Assembly (NCBI GenBank): GCA_028277725.1
Contig: JANQFX010000027.1
Coordinates: 1 to 64,000 of the forward strand
DNA from: Thiohalocapsa sp.
GTDB taxonomy: Bacteria; Pseudomonadota; Gammaproteobacteria; Chromatiales; Chromatiaceae
Length of the DNA stretch: 64,000 bases
Direction: 5' to 3'
The notes beneath the pieces are model-generated. The model saw nothing but the letters and a program-made list of their open reading frames with translations. It had not been told where the DNA came from and made no database searches. Below are positions 52,557 through 60,145 of this stretch, piece by piece. The number at the start of each line of letters is the position of its first letter. Position 1 is the stretch's first letter. Made by a program: the position numbers and the translations under genes.

Positions 52557-52882
52557 CGTCTACCTGCGCGTGACGGACACGGACCAGGCACTAGAACTCA
52601 ACGTCGCCGAGTGCGCCATCGACGATGGCCGCGAGGGTGTGCCGAGCCTACACTCCGTCGAGGCCGTCCGGCATCGGTGGCTGCGGCTGCGGAGTCCCGC
52701 CGGCTGATCTGGCCGTTGGCCGATGCGCCTAAGCTCGGCGCGACACCAGCCGTCGCGCTCCGCCCCTTGCGTCCAGCCCACCCGACTGCGTTCTGTCCTT
52801 GCCCCGCGGCCACGGCTTGGCTACGCTCAGGCATCAAAGGGTTCTGAGTCGTTACCCGACAGATCAACGCGGAAAAGCACCG
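52557..52882. other. Intergenic region without recognised features
   Basis: About 325 bp between the nuclease remnant and the PLD-like gene. A short plus frame ending near 52707 looks weakly coding but is not recognised. Confidence 0.35.
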
Positions 52883-53595
52883 ATGGCGAAGTTCCTGAAC
52901 ACCAGCGCGACCAACTACTACCTCGAAGAACTCATCAAGGCCGCGCGGGAACAGCTGATCATCATCAGCCCCTTCCTCAAATTTAACGACCGCATCCGCG
53001 AACTGCTGGAAGACAAGACCGCATGAAGATCGACGTGCGTATCGTCTACGGCAAGAGCGAGCTGTCGCCGAGCGAGATCAACTGGCTGCGTTCCCTCAAC
53101 TTCGTCCGCACCAGCTTCTGCCAGCACCTTCACGCCAAGTGCTACGTCACCAAGCGTTACGCCATCATCTCGTCCATGAACCTGTACGACTTCAGCCAGA
53201 TCAACAACAACGAAATGGGCGTACTGATCTCTCGCAAGGAAGAAGAACAGCTCTACCGCGACACCTTCGAAGAGGCCCAGCGCCTGATCCGCATCAGCGA
53301 CGAGGTGCGACTCTCCGCCGAGACCATCGCCAAGGGCGAAGACGGTGCCCAGGCGCCCTCCGCCGCCAACAAGGCCGAAGACAAGCCCTACGACAAGCTC
53401 ACCACCTCCAAGCTCGCTAAGGCCCTCGGCATGCGGACCGGTGAACTCAACGACAAGCTGATCACCGCCGGCCTGCTGATGAGGGAAGACGACCAGTTCA
53501 AATTGACGGATCAGGGGAAGGCAGCGGGCGGGGAGTTTCAGTTTTCGAAGAAGTTTGGGCCGTTTTTTATATGGCCGAGTGATTTAGCGGTGTAG
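52883..53595 (+). pseudogene. PLD-like domain protein split by a frameshift
   Basis: The first frame (52883-53026) encodes MAKFLNTSATNYYLEELIKA through LLEDKTA and stops. The second (53023-53595, 190 residues) continues at once with KIDVRIVYGKSELSPSEINW, then HLHAKCYV (HxK), MNLYDFSQINNNEMGVLIS and a C-terminal helix-turn region. Together they form one phospholipase-D-like (PLDc_2) protein of about 237 residues. The ends overlap by ATGA, so a one-base change has split it, unless ribosomes reinitiate. The usual Asp of HxKxxxxD is absent. Confidence 0.8.
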
Positions 53596-53722
53596 CGACG
53601 TATTCGTGGTCTGTCCCGCAATTCTCAGAAGCCTCAGCGCCGGCTTCTTTTCTTTTGCATGGGGTCGGGACGGACTCACCGTTTGACACCGCCTACAGCG
53701 TACCTTAGAAAAGGAGAGAAAT

Positions 53723-54667
53723 ATGCTCGATCCCTGGTTCCGATGGATACAGTTTCATGAGCTGCATGTGGAACGGGAGCCTGAGCACGCGCCGTTGATC
53801 GCTCTCGACTTGCTTGTATCTCAGCTAAAGAAGCGAGTGGAAAAATGCGAGTCGCACAAAGTACTGAATAACGAGACGGCTTGTATACGAATTAAGCACC
53901 TGAAAATCTACGCAGAGAAAAACGTTGTGGTGCTTTTAATGCAGTATGCAGATACCAACGTGACCGATCCTGTCTTCCAGGGACTTGAATCTGGGCAATT
54001 GAGAACAGAGCCAAAGTTGGAAGGTGAGGGTATCGCTGTGTCCAGTCACGTCGCGATCAGCCTAACGCCGACGTTTCCTAACTCGCCATTCTACTCAATG
54101 GCCATCGAGGAGGTGCCGGGGTTGACGCGAAGCAACATCGGTCCTTTTCTCAAATCAGAGTTTAAGACAGTTGCGGAAGGCAAGTTCGACTTCAACGACG
54201 AGGAGCATAATGGAAAATCGAGACCTTTCAGGCCGGCAGCGAAAGTCGAAGCCGTTGCATCTGTGACTCTGCGTGGCGAGTTGGAATCGGGTAGCATACT
54301 GAATGAGGTTAAACTGATTCGCGGTAAACCGACGGGTAAGAAATTCGACGAAGAAGACGCTTTCACGGAAGTCGAGAGTGCGATCACCCTCAAGGTCCAT
54401 GGCGTAGATGGAATACTGGACAAGCTCGAGCGTCTTAGAAAGAAAGCGCGGGATGAGGGCTACCCTAAGCTAAAATTGCGCTACCGAAAGGACGCAGGAA
54501 AACAAAAAACTGCGCTGATCGGAACCACCAAGGGCGATTTGGCCGATGCATTGCTCGGAAGGACAGAGAGGATCAAAGCCGATGAAGTCCTTGCTCAATG
54601 CAGTGATGAGATCTGTAAATCTATTGCTAAAAATATGGTGGAATTAGTCGCGAACCGGCAGGAGTGA
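53723..54667 (+). CDS. Unknown soluble protein of a two-gene module
   Basis: A 314-residue protein with no signal peptide or membrane helix. Mixed alpha/beta character, with strands such as KVEAVASVTLRGELESGSIL and a charged helix LDKLERLRKKARDEGYPKLK. I do not recognise it. It has an excellent ribosome site (AAGGAGA, six bases before ATG) and lower GC and more A-ending codons than the core genes, a sign of transfer. The membrane-protein gene follows after four bases. Such soluble-sensor plus membrane-effector pairs are common in phage defence, but this is inference. Confidence 0.8.
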   Translation: MLDPWFRWIQFHELHVEREPEHAPLIALDLLVSQLKKRVEKCESHKVLNNETACIRIKHLKIYAEKNVVVLLMQYADTNVTDPVFQGLESGQLRTEPKLEGEGIAVSSHVAISLTPTFPNSPFYSMAIEEVPGLTRSNIGPFLKSEFKTVAEGKFDFNDEEHNGKSRPFRPAAKVEAVASVTLRGELESGSILNEVKLIRGKPTGKKFDEEDAFTEVESAITLKVHGVDGILDKLERLRKKARDEGYPKLKLRYRKDAGKQKTALIGTTKGDLADALLGRTERIKADEVLAQCSDEICKSIAKNMVELVANRQE

Positions 54668-54671
54668 AATC

Positions 54672-55244
54672 GTGCCTTGGAGCGCTCTGGGGCAGCTACT
54701 TACACCGCTATCTTATTTGCGGATTCGCCACCCGTTAAAGGCGTGGTTTGACTATGTGGTGCCCGCGATAACTGCTGTCACGGTGACCGTGGTACTCCTG
54801 AGTCTACCAGTGTCAGTGCCTTTGTTGGGGGAATCCGGCGTGATCTCGGTTGTCACGGGGTTGCTGCAGATTCTTGTGGGCTTCTACATTGCTGCGCTGG
54901 CTGCTGTGGCTACGTTCGCCCGGGAGGGACTGGATGAGCCGATGTCAGGAGACGATGCGTTGTTAATGGTGGAGCGTATGGGGCACAAGATACACGCGAA
55001 ACTCTCACGCCGCCAGTTCCTCTGTTATCTCTTCGGTTACTTGGCTTTTTCTGCATTGGCGCTCTATTTTCTTGGTTCGCTCGCGAACCTGCTGAAAGGC
55101 AACTTCGAACTGCTATTTTCCAGTTATGCGCTCCCATACCTGAGGCATCTCGCCTTTGCGCTGTACGTTTTCTGGACGTCAAACGTTTTGGTGACCACGC
55201 TTCTCGGCTTGCACTACTTAACTGACCGACTCCACCGCTCTTAG
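54672..55244 (+). CDS. Unknown four-to-five-helix membrane protein of the same module
   Basis: A 190-residue membrane protein starting with GTG four bases after the previous stop. Helices are seen around YVVPAITAVTVTVVLLSLPV, VVTGLLQILVGFYIAALAAV, CYLFGYLAFSALALYFLGSL and LAFALYVFWTSNVLVTTLLG. No catalytic motif. Translational coupling and the shared atypical base composition tie it to the preceding gene. A membrane effector role is possible. Confidence 0.8.
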   Translation: MPWSALGQLLTPLSYLRIRHPLKAWFDYVVPAITAVTVTVVLLSLPVSVPLLGESGVISVVTGLLQILVGFYIAALAAVATFAREGLDEPMSGDDALLMVERMGHKIHAKLSRRQFLCYLFGYLAFSALALYFLGSLANLLKGNFELLFSSYALPYLRHLAFALYVFWTSNVLVTTLLGLHYLTDRLHRS

Positions 55245-55568
55245 GAAAGCAGCATGATCAGAGCGCCGTCCTCTTAATGCACTGTTTTTCAAAGTGACCC
55301 GAGTGAATTATATAGTGGTACACAAATATTCACGCTTCGAATTGAACGTGAAAATGGGTGCGAAGCGCAAGACGCGGACGCGGGGCGAAGACGGGGACGT
55401 ACTGCGGGTTTCCGCCGGGCCGGCGGTAGGGGGAAACTGGGGACGAGGGGGAAATCGGGGACGTACCACGGTATCCGAACAAGCCGACGGTAATGAGCTT
55501 TGATTGGGATCGGCAATATAGCGCCTGGCGATCAGGCCCGAACTTACCGCATCCAGAGGAAACCGAGG
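55245..55568. other. Intergenic region with RAYT-type repeat remnants
   Basis: AT-rich at first (AATTATATAGTGGTACAC), then a repeat block (55384-55475). No gene is recognised. Confidence 0.4.
55384..55475. repeat. GGGGACGTAC repeat block
   Basis: GGGGACGTAC occurs at about 55393-55402 and 55459-55468, the second as AAATCGGGGACGTACCACGG. From memory this motif accompanies Y1/RAYT transposase genes in gammaproteobacteria. No transposase gene remains here. Confidence 0.5.
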
Positions 55569-55988
55569 ATGGCAAAAAGTTTTCTAAAAACCGTCGCGAA
55601 GGTGGCGCGCGACATCGATCGAGCGAATCAGCGTGCGCGGCGCGAACAGGAGAAGCAGGAGCGCCAGCGACACCGCGAAGCGCAACGGCGATTGGCTGAG
55701 TACGAGCGCGAGGAAAAGCGACGCGAGGCTACGTTTGAGCGAGAGCTTCGGGCGAGGGAAAAAGAAAGTGCACGGGAAGTGAAACGTCAAGAACGCGAAC
55801 GAGCTTCGCTGCAACGAGAGCAGGCCAGAAGCGCCGCAGCGGAAGAGAAAGCTGCAGCGGCAGAGGCTCGCCGAGCCGACCAAGACAGGCTGAAAGCCCT
55901 GAAGCAAAGCGAAATCGATGCCGTATCTCGTCGCGCCGAACTCCGCCAGCGATCGATTGAACAGTTGGTTGCCGAAGTACTTAAATAG
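55569..55988 (+). CDS. Small highly charged coiled-coil protein
   Basis: A 139-residue protein starting AKSFLKTVAKVARDIDRANQ and then almost uninterrupted Arg/Glu/Lys/Ala/Gln helix (REQEKQERQRHREAQRRLAE). No globular domain. It lies nine bases before the next gene, which also has a long coiled coil, so the two may pair. Function unknown. Confidence 0.7.
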   Translation: MAKSFLKTVAKVARDIDRANQRARREQEKQERQRHREAQRRLAEYEREEKRREATFERELRAREKESAREVKRQERERASLQREQARSAAAEEKAAAAEARRADQDRLKALKQSEIDAVSRRAELRQRSIEQLVAEVLK

Positions 55989-55997
55989 GAGCGGGGA

Positions 55998-57584
55998 ATG
56001 GAAATTGTTCTGGTAGCCGGCACAGGTTCCGCCGTCGTTACAGCGCTGATCACCGCGATGATCGTGCGGGTACGGTGTAACAAGCGTCTAAGTGCATTGT
56101 CGAGTCTGTATGGGGAGGAGCAGAGCGTTCGGGCCTCGTTGGAGAAGTGTCAATCCGAACTCAAGGAGACGGACCAGCGCCTTTCGGAGGCGAAGACCGC
56201 AGCGCAAAACAAGCTTGCGGTCTACGCTCAGGCGGTAGACCGAAAGAAGAGAGAGACTGACTCGCAGCTCAAGGCTTTCGACACAATTCAAGCTGACACG
56301 ATTTCGAAACGTCAGGCGCTACAGAGTGAGCTTGCCGCGCTTGAAGGCAACCTATCTACAGGGCGGGAGGCACTAGGAAACTTAGAGGAACGGACTCGAC
56401 ATCTGTTGGAAGTTGAGGCGCGTGCAACGGAAGTCGCGACGGAGTTACACGACCGTTTAGCCAAGCTCGAAAAGGTGAAAACAAAGATCGGGGAAGCGGA
56501 GGACGAGCTGTATGACTTGCAAAGCAAGCTTGACCTTTACACCCGAATCGACGAATTCGTTGGTTACGGTCTCTTTGAGGAGCCCGACTACCTGCATGAG
56601 ATGCCAGAACGCTATCAGGCCGAGATCAAGAAGGTTCGCGAGCAACAAAAAGTCGCGGTCAGGGAAAACAAAGCTGTCGAACTCCCGGATGATGTTCAGA
56701 TAGACGGTAGCACAAAAACCGGGACCGCTGTATTGAAGGGGCAGGCGAACCTGGTGCTGAATGCGTTCAACCTAGAGTGCGATCTTCTCATAGGGAAGGT
56801 CAATCCGTCCAACTTCGACCGAACTCTCTATCAGATCGCCAAGAGGGCAGAGGGCATCGAGAAGCAGATGGTTTCCGTGCGTGCGGGGATAGCCCAAGCT
56901 TACGTGGAGCTTAAGCTTAAAGAATGCCGATTAGTTTACGAGCATGCGTTGCGCAAGGCGGAACGTGACGAGGCGAACCGGCTTGCACGCGAGCGTATCC
57001 GCGAAGAGGCGAAAGTTGCAAAGGAGTACGAGCAAGCTGTAGCAAAGGCGGAGAAGGAGGAGCGTGTCTATAAGGATCTGCTGGAGCAGGCACGACTGAA
57101 GCTCCAAACGGCGCATCAAGATGAGAAAGCCGATCTCGAAGCAAAATTAATGGTGCTTGAATCGCAACTTAAGGAGGCGGGCGACGCTAAAGAGCGAGCT
57201 AAATCGATGGCGGAGCAGACGCGACGCGGCTTTATTTATGTCATCAGCAACGTTGGTTCGTTTGGCGAAGGTGTATATAAAATTGGCCTTACGCGGCGCT
57301 TGGACCCGATGGACCGGATCAAAGAGCTTGGCGATGCAAGCGTTCCGTTCGGCTTCGACGTCCACGCGTTCGTTTACTCTGAGGATGCGCCGGCGATGGA
57401 GGCCGAATTGCACAGACGCTTCAACACGGCGCGGGTCAATGCGGTGAACCGGCGCAAGGAGTTTTTCACCGCTGATCTTGAGAAGATTCAAGCTGTGGTA
57501 GAAGAGTTGGCTGGGCAGGAAGCCGACTTCTTGATTAAACCGATGGCGGAGGAGTACTACGAATCGTTACGACTACAAGGGTGA
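55998..57584 (+). CDS. Coiled-coil protein with DUF4041 and GIY-YIG-like (T5orf172) domain
   Basis: A 528-residue protein. An N-terminal membrane anchor (VLVAGTGSAVVTALITAMIV) is followed by a long coiled coil, a central globular region (DEFVGYGLFEEPDYLHEMPE onward, about 190-290, DUF4041-like), a second coiled coil, and a C-terminal T5orf172/Mug113 domain: RRGFIYVISNVGSFGEGVYK, IGLTRRLDPMDRIKELGDAS, AELHRRFNTARVN. The last is a GIY-YIG nuclease relative found in phages and islands. Lower GC than core genes. Likely mobile-element or defence related. Confidence 0.82.
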   Translation: MEIVLVAGTGSAVVTALITAMIVRVRCNKRLSALSSLYGEEQSVRASLEKCQSELKETDQRLSEAKTAAQNKLAVYAQAVDRKKRETDSQLKAFDTIQADTISKRQALQSELAALEGNLSTGREALGNLEERTRHLLEVEARATEVATELHDRLAKLEKVKTKIGEAEDELYDLQSKLDLYTRIDEFVGYGLFEEPDYLHEMPERYQAEIKKVREQQKVAVRENKAVELPDDVQIDGSTKTGTAVLKGQANLVLNAFNLECDLLIGKVNPSNFDRTLYQIAKRAEGIEKQMVSVRAGIAQAYVELKLKECRLVYEHALRKAERDEANRLARERIREEAKVAKEYEQAVAKAEKEERVYKDLLEQARLKLQTAHQDEKADLEAKLMVLESQLKEAGDAKERAKSMAEQTRRGFIYVISNVGSFGEGVYKIGLTRRLDPMDRIKELGDASVPFGFDVHAFVYSEDAPAMEAELHRRFNTARVNAVNRRKEFFTADLEKIQAVVEELAGQEADFLIKPMAEEYYESLRLQG

Positions 57585-57878
57585 CGATAAGTAGAACGGT
57601 GGATTTTGCAGAGATGGCCTATACCGCTGGCGCCGGCCGTATTTGCCAGAAGCCTGCTCGCAGCATTAGAAGAAAAAGGGATACCACGCCGATCATCTCC
57701 GCGATCAGTCGGTCGCCCCTATCCTTGGCGCGGCTCGCAGCGGCGTTCGCGCTAGCGCTTCCGCGCTTTGGTCGAGCGATTGGCCAAGCCGCGGGGCCAA
57801 TTAGGGGAAAGACCACGATATCAGCCGCGGACGGTTTTCGGCGCATGGATCGTGGACTCTGACTCACGAGATATTCGA
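57585..57878. other. Intergenic region without recognised features
   Basis: About 294 bp. Overlapping open frames exist on both strands (57581-57862 plus; 57619-57867 minus) but neither has a recognisable product or good ribosome site. The GC content returns to the core level. Confidence 0.35.
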
Positions 57879-58490
57879 ATGCCGAACCTTAGCTGCGCGT
57901 ACTACAACAAGCACGCTCACACCTTCTTCGACGACACCGTCGAAGTCGACATGACCCCGCTCTATGGTCGCTTCCTGCCGCTGCTGGAGGACAGGTCCAC
58001 GATCCTGGACGCCGGCTGCGGCTCCGGCCGCGACGCGCTGGCGTTCGCCAAACTCGGTTACTCGGTGACCGCCTTCGACGCCTCCCCAGCCCTCGTCGCA
58101 CTCGCGGAGCAGCACATCGGCCAGCCGGTGCAATGCCTGCGTTTCCAGGACCTGACCTGGCAGAGCGAGTTCGGCGGCATCTGGGCCTGCGCCAGCCTGT
58201 TGCATGTGCCGAGCGCGGAACTGCCGGACGTGATCGCCCGACTCCGCGCGGCGCTGAAGCCCGGCGGCATCCTCTACGCGTCCTTCAAGTACGGCAGCGG
58301 GGAGCGCGAGCACCGCGGCCGGCGCTTCACCGATCTGGATGAGCCGGGGCTGGCGGGCCTGTTGGATCAGGTGCCGGGCCTGGGGCCGGTGGAGACCTGG
58401 ACCACGGACGACCGGCGTCCGGGCCGCGAGGCCGAGCGCTGGCTGAATACGCTGTTGCGGAGAGCGCCGGGGCCTCGGATTAGCCTCTGA
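57879..58490 (+). CDS. Class I SAM-dependent methyltransferase
   Basis: A 203-residue methyltransferase with motif I TILDAGCGSGRDALAFAKLG (about 48-67), motif II VTAFDASPALVALA, the IWACASLLHVP segment and LKPGGILYASFKYG. Related enzymes act on small molecules; the substrate is unknown. The ATG at 57879 directly precedes the conserved start (SCAYYNKHAHTFFDDTVEVD). Its last 56 codons are duplicated at 58.93-59.10 kb. Confidence 0.9.
   Translation: MPNLSCAYYNKHAHTFFDDTVEVDMTPLYGRFLPLLEDRSTILDAGCGSGRDALAFAKLGYSVTAFDASPALVALAEQHIGQPVQCLRFQDLTWQSEFGGIWACASLLHVPSAELPDVIARLRAALKPGGILYASFKYGSGEREHRGRRFTDLDEPGLAGLLDQVPGLGPVETWTTDDRRPGREAERWLNTLLRRAPGPRISL
58292..58459 (+). repeat. 168-bp direct repeat, copy 1 (inside the methyltransferase gene)
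   Basis: Starts CGGCAGCGGGGAGCGCGAGC and runs to GCTGAATACGCTGTTGCG. The second copy, 58928-59095, has the same length and only scattered differences, with no insertions seen. Confidence 0.85.
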
Positions 58491-58639
58491 CCATGGAGGG
58501 CATCGTCGCCATGGCTTCAGCGGCTACTCGCGTCGGTTCGCGGCGGCGACCGGTGGCAGCAGAACGTCTTTGGGTGTGTGCCGTGGTATATGCTTTGGCC
58601 TCAGGCTTTGCACAAGCATGCGTATCCGGGGAGATTCAT

Positions 58640-58843
58640 ATGGCTGCACGCGAGCAGTACGTTGTCGACGAGGCCGGCAAGCGCACAGCAGTCCTTGTCC
58701 CGCTTGACGAGTGGGAGCGCATCCAGGCTGCGCTGGAAGAGCTGGCGGACGTCCGAGCCTATGACGAGGCGAAGCGCCATCCTTCTGATCCAGTTCCTTT
58801 CGAGCAGGCGATGGCCGAGATCGAGGCGAAAGCCGGGAATTGA
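58640..58843 (+). CDS. Antitoxin-like protein (Phd/RelB type)
   Basis: A 67-residue protein starting AAREQYVVDEAGKRTAVLVP and continuing LDEWERIQAALEELADVRAY. The strand-helix start 'YVVDEAGKRTAVLVPLDEWE' is typical of the DNA-binding part of Phd/YefM or RelB-like antitoxins. GGGGAG lies eight bases before the ATG. It precedes a truncated RelE-like toxin gene, so it is an orphaned antitoxin. Confidence 0.8.
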   Translation: MAAREQYVVDEAGKRTAVLVPLDEWERIQAALEELADVRAYDEAKRHPSDPVPFEQAMAEIEAKAGN

Positions 58844-58864
58844 TCGGGGCTCAGGGAGGTGGCA

Positions 58865-58978
58865 ATGGCGAGCTGGGAACTGGTCATCGAACGCCGCGCT
58901 CAGAAGGCGCTGGCACGCATCGAGAAGCGGCAGCGGGGAGCGCGAGCACCACGGCGGGCGCTTCACCGATCTGGATGA
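58865..58978 (+). pseudogene. RelE-like toxin gene truncated by a duplication
   Basis: Begins ASWELVIERRAQKALARIEK as in RelE/HigB-like toxins, then after 22 codons runs into the copy-2 duplication in a different frame and stops at 58978. About 60-70 residues including the catalytic ones are missing. The antitoxin lies just upstream. Confidence 0.8.
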
Positions 58979-59095
58979 GCCGAGGCTGCCGGGCCTGTTG
59001 GACCAGGTGCCGGGCCTGGAGCCGGTGGAAACTTGGACCACCGGCGACCGGCGTCCGGGCCGCGAGGCGGAGCGCTGGCTGAATACGCTGCTGCG
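58928..59095 (+). repeat. 168-bp direct repeat, copy 2 (methyltransferase 3' end)
   Basis: Near-identical to 58292-58459. In the methyltransferase frame it reads FTDLDEPRLPGLLDQVPGLE and then PVETWTTGDRRPGREAERWL, ending NTLLRH and a stop at 59100. It has replaced the rest of the toxin gene. Confidence 0.85.
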
Positions 59096-59111
59096 ACACT
59101 GAGTCTGAGAT

Positions 59112-59405
59112 TCACGCCGCCTTGTCTGCGTGCAGACGGATACCTAACGCCGCGAAAATACGCAACACCTCGCCGAACGGAGTGCTGGAGTCCGCTGCGA
59201 GTAAGTCACGAAGCTGAGCCGGGGCCAGCCCCGCCCGCTCTGCGACAGCATCTACTCCCTTCGCGCGCGCGATGGTTTCGAGTGCGCGGATGATGAATCC
59301 AGCGTCGGCACCCGCCTCTTCAAAGCAGGCATCGAGGTAGGCGGCGATATCTTCATCGGTCCGCAGATACTCCGCGGAATCCCAGGGTGTGAACGGTTCG
59401 GTCAT
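59112..59405 (-). CDS. HigA-like addiction-module antidote protein
   Basis: A 97-residue antitoxin of the 'putative addiction module antidote' family. It starts with EPFTPWDSAEYLRTDEDIAA, the typical WD-x-YL-x-x-DI start, then a helix-turn-helix region (IARAKGVDAVAERAGLAPAQ) and TPFGEVLRIFAALGIRL. Its ATG overlaps the toxin stop (ATGA). The toxin gene comes first, as usual in HigBA-type loci. Confidence 0.92.
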   Translation of the reverse strand: MTEPFTPWDSAEYLRTDEDIAAYLDACFEEAGADAGFIIRALETIARAKGVDAVAERAGLAPAQLRDLLAADSSTPFGEVLRIFAALGIRLHADKAA

Positions 59406-59707
59406 GGGTGTGCCTTCAGCCAATCTTGGGCGATTCGCCTCGCCGATTCGATGCTCTTTGTCTGGTCGCGCTTGTCGCCACCGCACAACAGGATGATCAG
59501 GGCGGTGCCGCGCTGCATGAAGTAGACGCGGTAGCCAGGGCCGTAGTGGATGCGCATCTCGCTCAGACCACCACCAACCGGTTTGGCGTCGCCTAGATTC
59601 CCTTCGGCCATCCGATCAATCCGCGCGACGATCCGTGCCCGCGCTCGAGCATCCCGAAGGCTCTGAAGCCAGCGCTTGAAGGTTGTGCTTTGTTGAACCT
59701 CGATCAC
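59402..59707 (-). CDS. HigB/RelE-like addiction-module toxin
   Basis: A 101-residue toxin of the Gp49/HigB-like 'addiction module killer' family: TTFKRWLQSLRDARARARIV, then MAEGNLGDAKPVGGGLSEMR, IHYGPGYRVYFMQRG and LCGGDKRDQTKSIESARRIA. These segments contain the conserved basic and aromatic residues of mRNA-cleaving RelE-fold toxins. I choose the GTG at 59707, which gives the family length; the frame is open to 59863. It appears intact. Confidence 0.92.
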   Translation of the reverse strand: MIEVQQSTTFKRWLQSLRDARARARIVARIDRMAEGNLGDAKPVGGGLSEMRIHYGPGYRVYFMQRGTALIILLCGGDKRDQTKSIESARRIAQDWLKAHP

Positions 59708-59732
59708 GGGCGCGGTTGGCCCCTCGCTTTGC

Positions 59733-60130
59733 TCAGTCGGTCGCGATGCCGAGGCGACTGAAGTATCGCGCGACGGCTTCAACGGCCGAGCCTCGCAGGC
59801 GCTCCCGATCAGCCAGCGAGAGCTTAGGCCAGAGCACCGAAGCAAACCGCAACCGCGATGCATCCCGATCGTACTGCAAGAACCCCCGCTGCGCGAACTT
59901 CTTGAACGGCATGGTCAGAATCAACTGGCGGATGTCGGTCTCGGGCAGCTCGTCGACACGGGCCATGCGGGCGCCAGGCTTCTCGACCCCAAGCCACGGG
60001 CGACTGGCGTCCGGGCCGCGAGTGGGGAGTGCTGGGTAAACAGGATGCTGCGCAGGAAGGCGGTGGCCTGGGCCATTGCCTGACCATGCCATTGCGTCAG
60101 TGCCTTGGCGTGGAGGGCGGTCCGCAGCGG
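59733..60130 (-). pseudogene. Truncated, frameshifted gene remnant of unknown family
   Basis: From 59966 to 59733 the minus frame gives a clean 77-residue C-terminus (RVDELPETDIRQLILTMPFK, then QYDRDASRLRFASVLWPKLS). Upstream, a different frame reads KALTQWHGQAMAQATAFLRS and ILFTQHSPLAA before likeness to coding sequence ends near 60130. The two parts look like one gene broken by a frameshift and cut at its 5' side. I do not recognise the family. Confidence 0.55.
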
Positions 60131-60145
60131 TGGAACAACACCGCA

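Noticed and set aside
57581-57867. Overlapping 93- and 82-codon frames on opposite strands
   Set aside because: Neither has a recognised product, good start signal or coding bias clear enough to choose.
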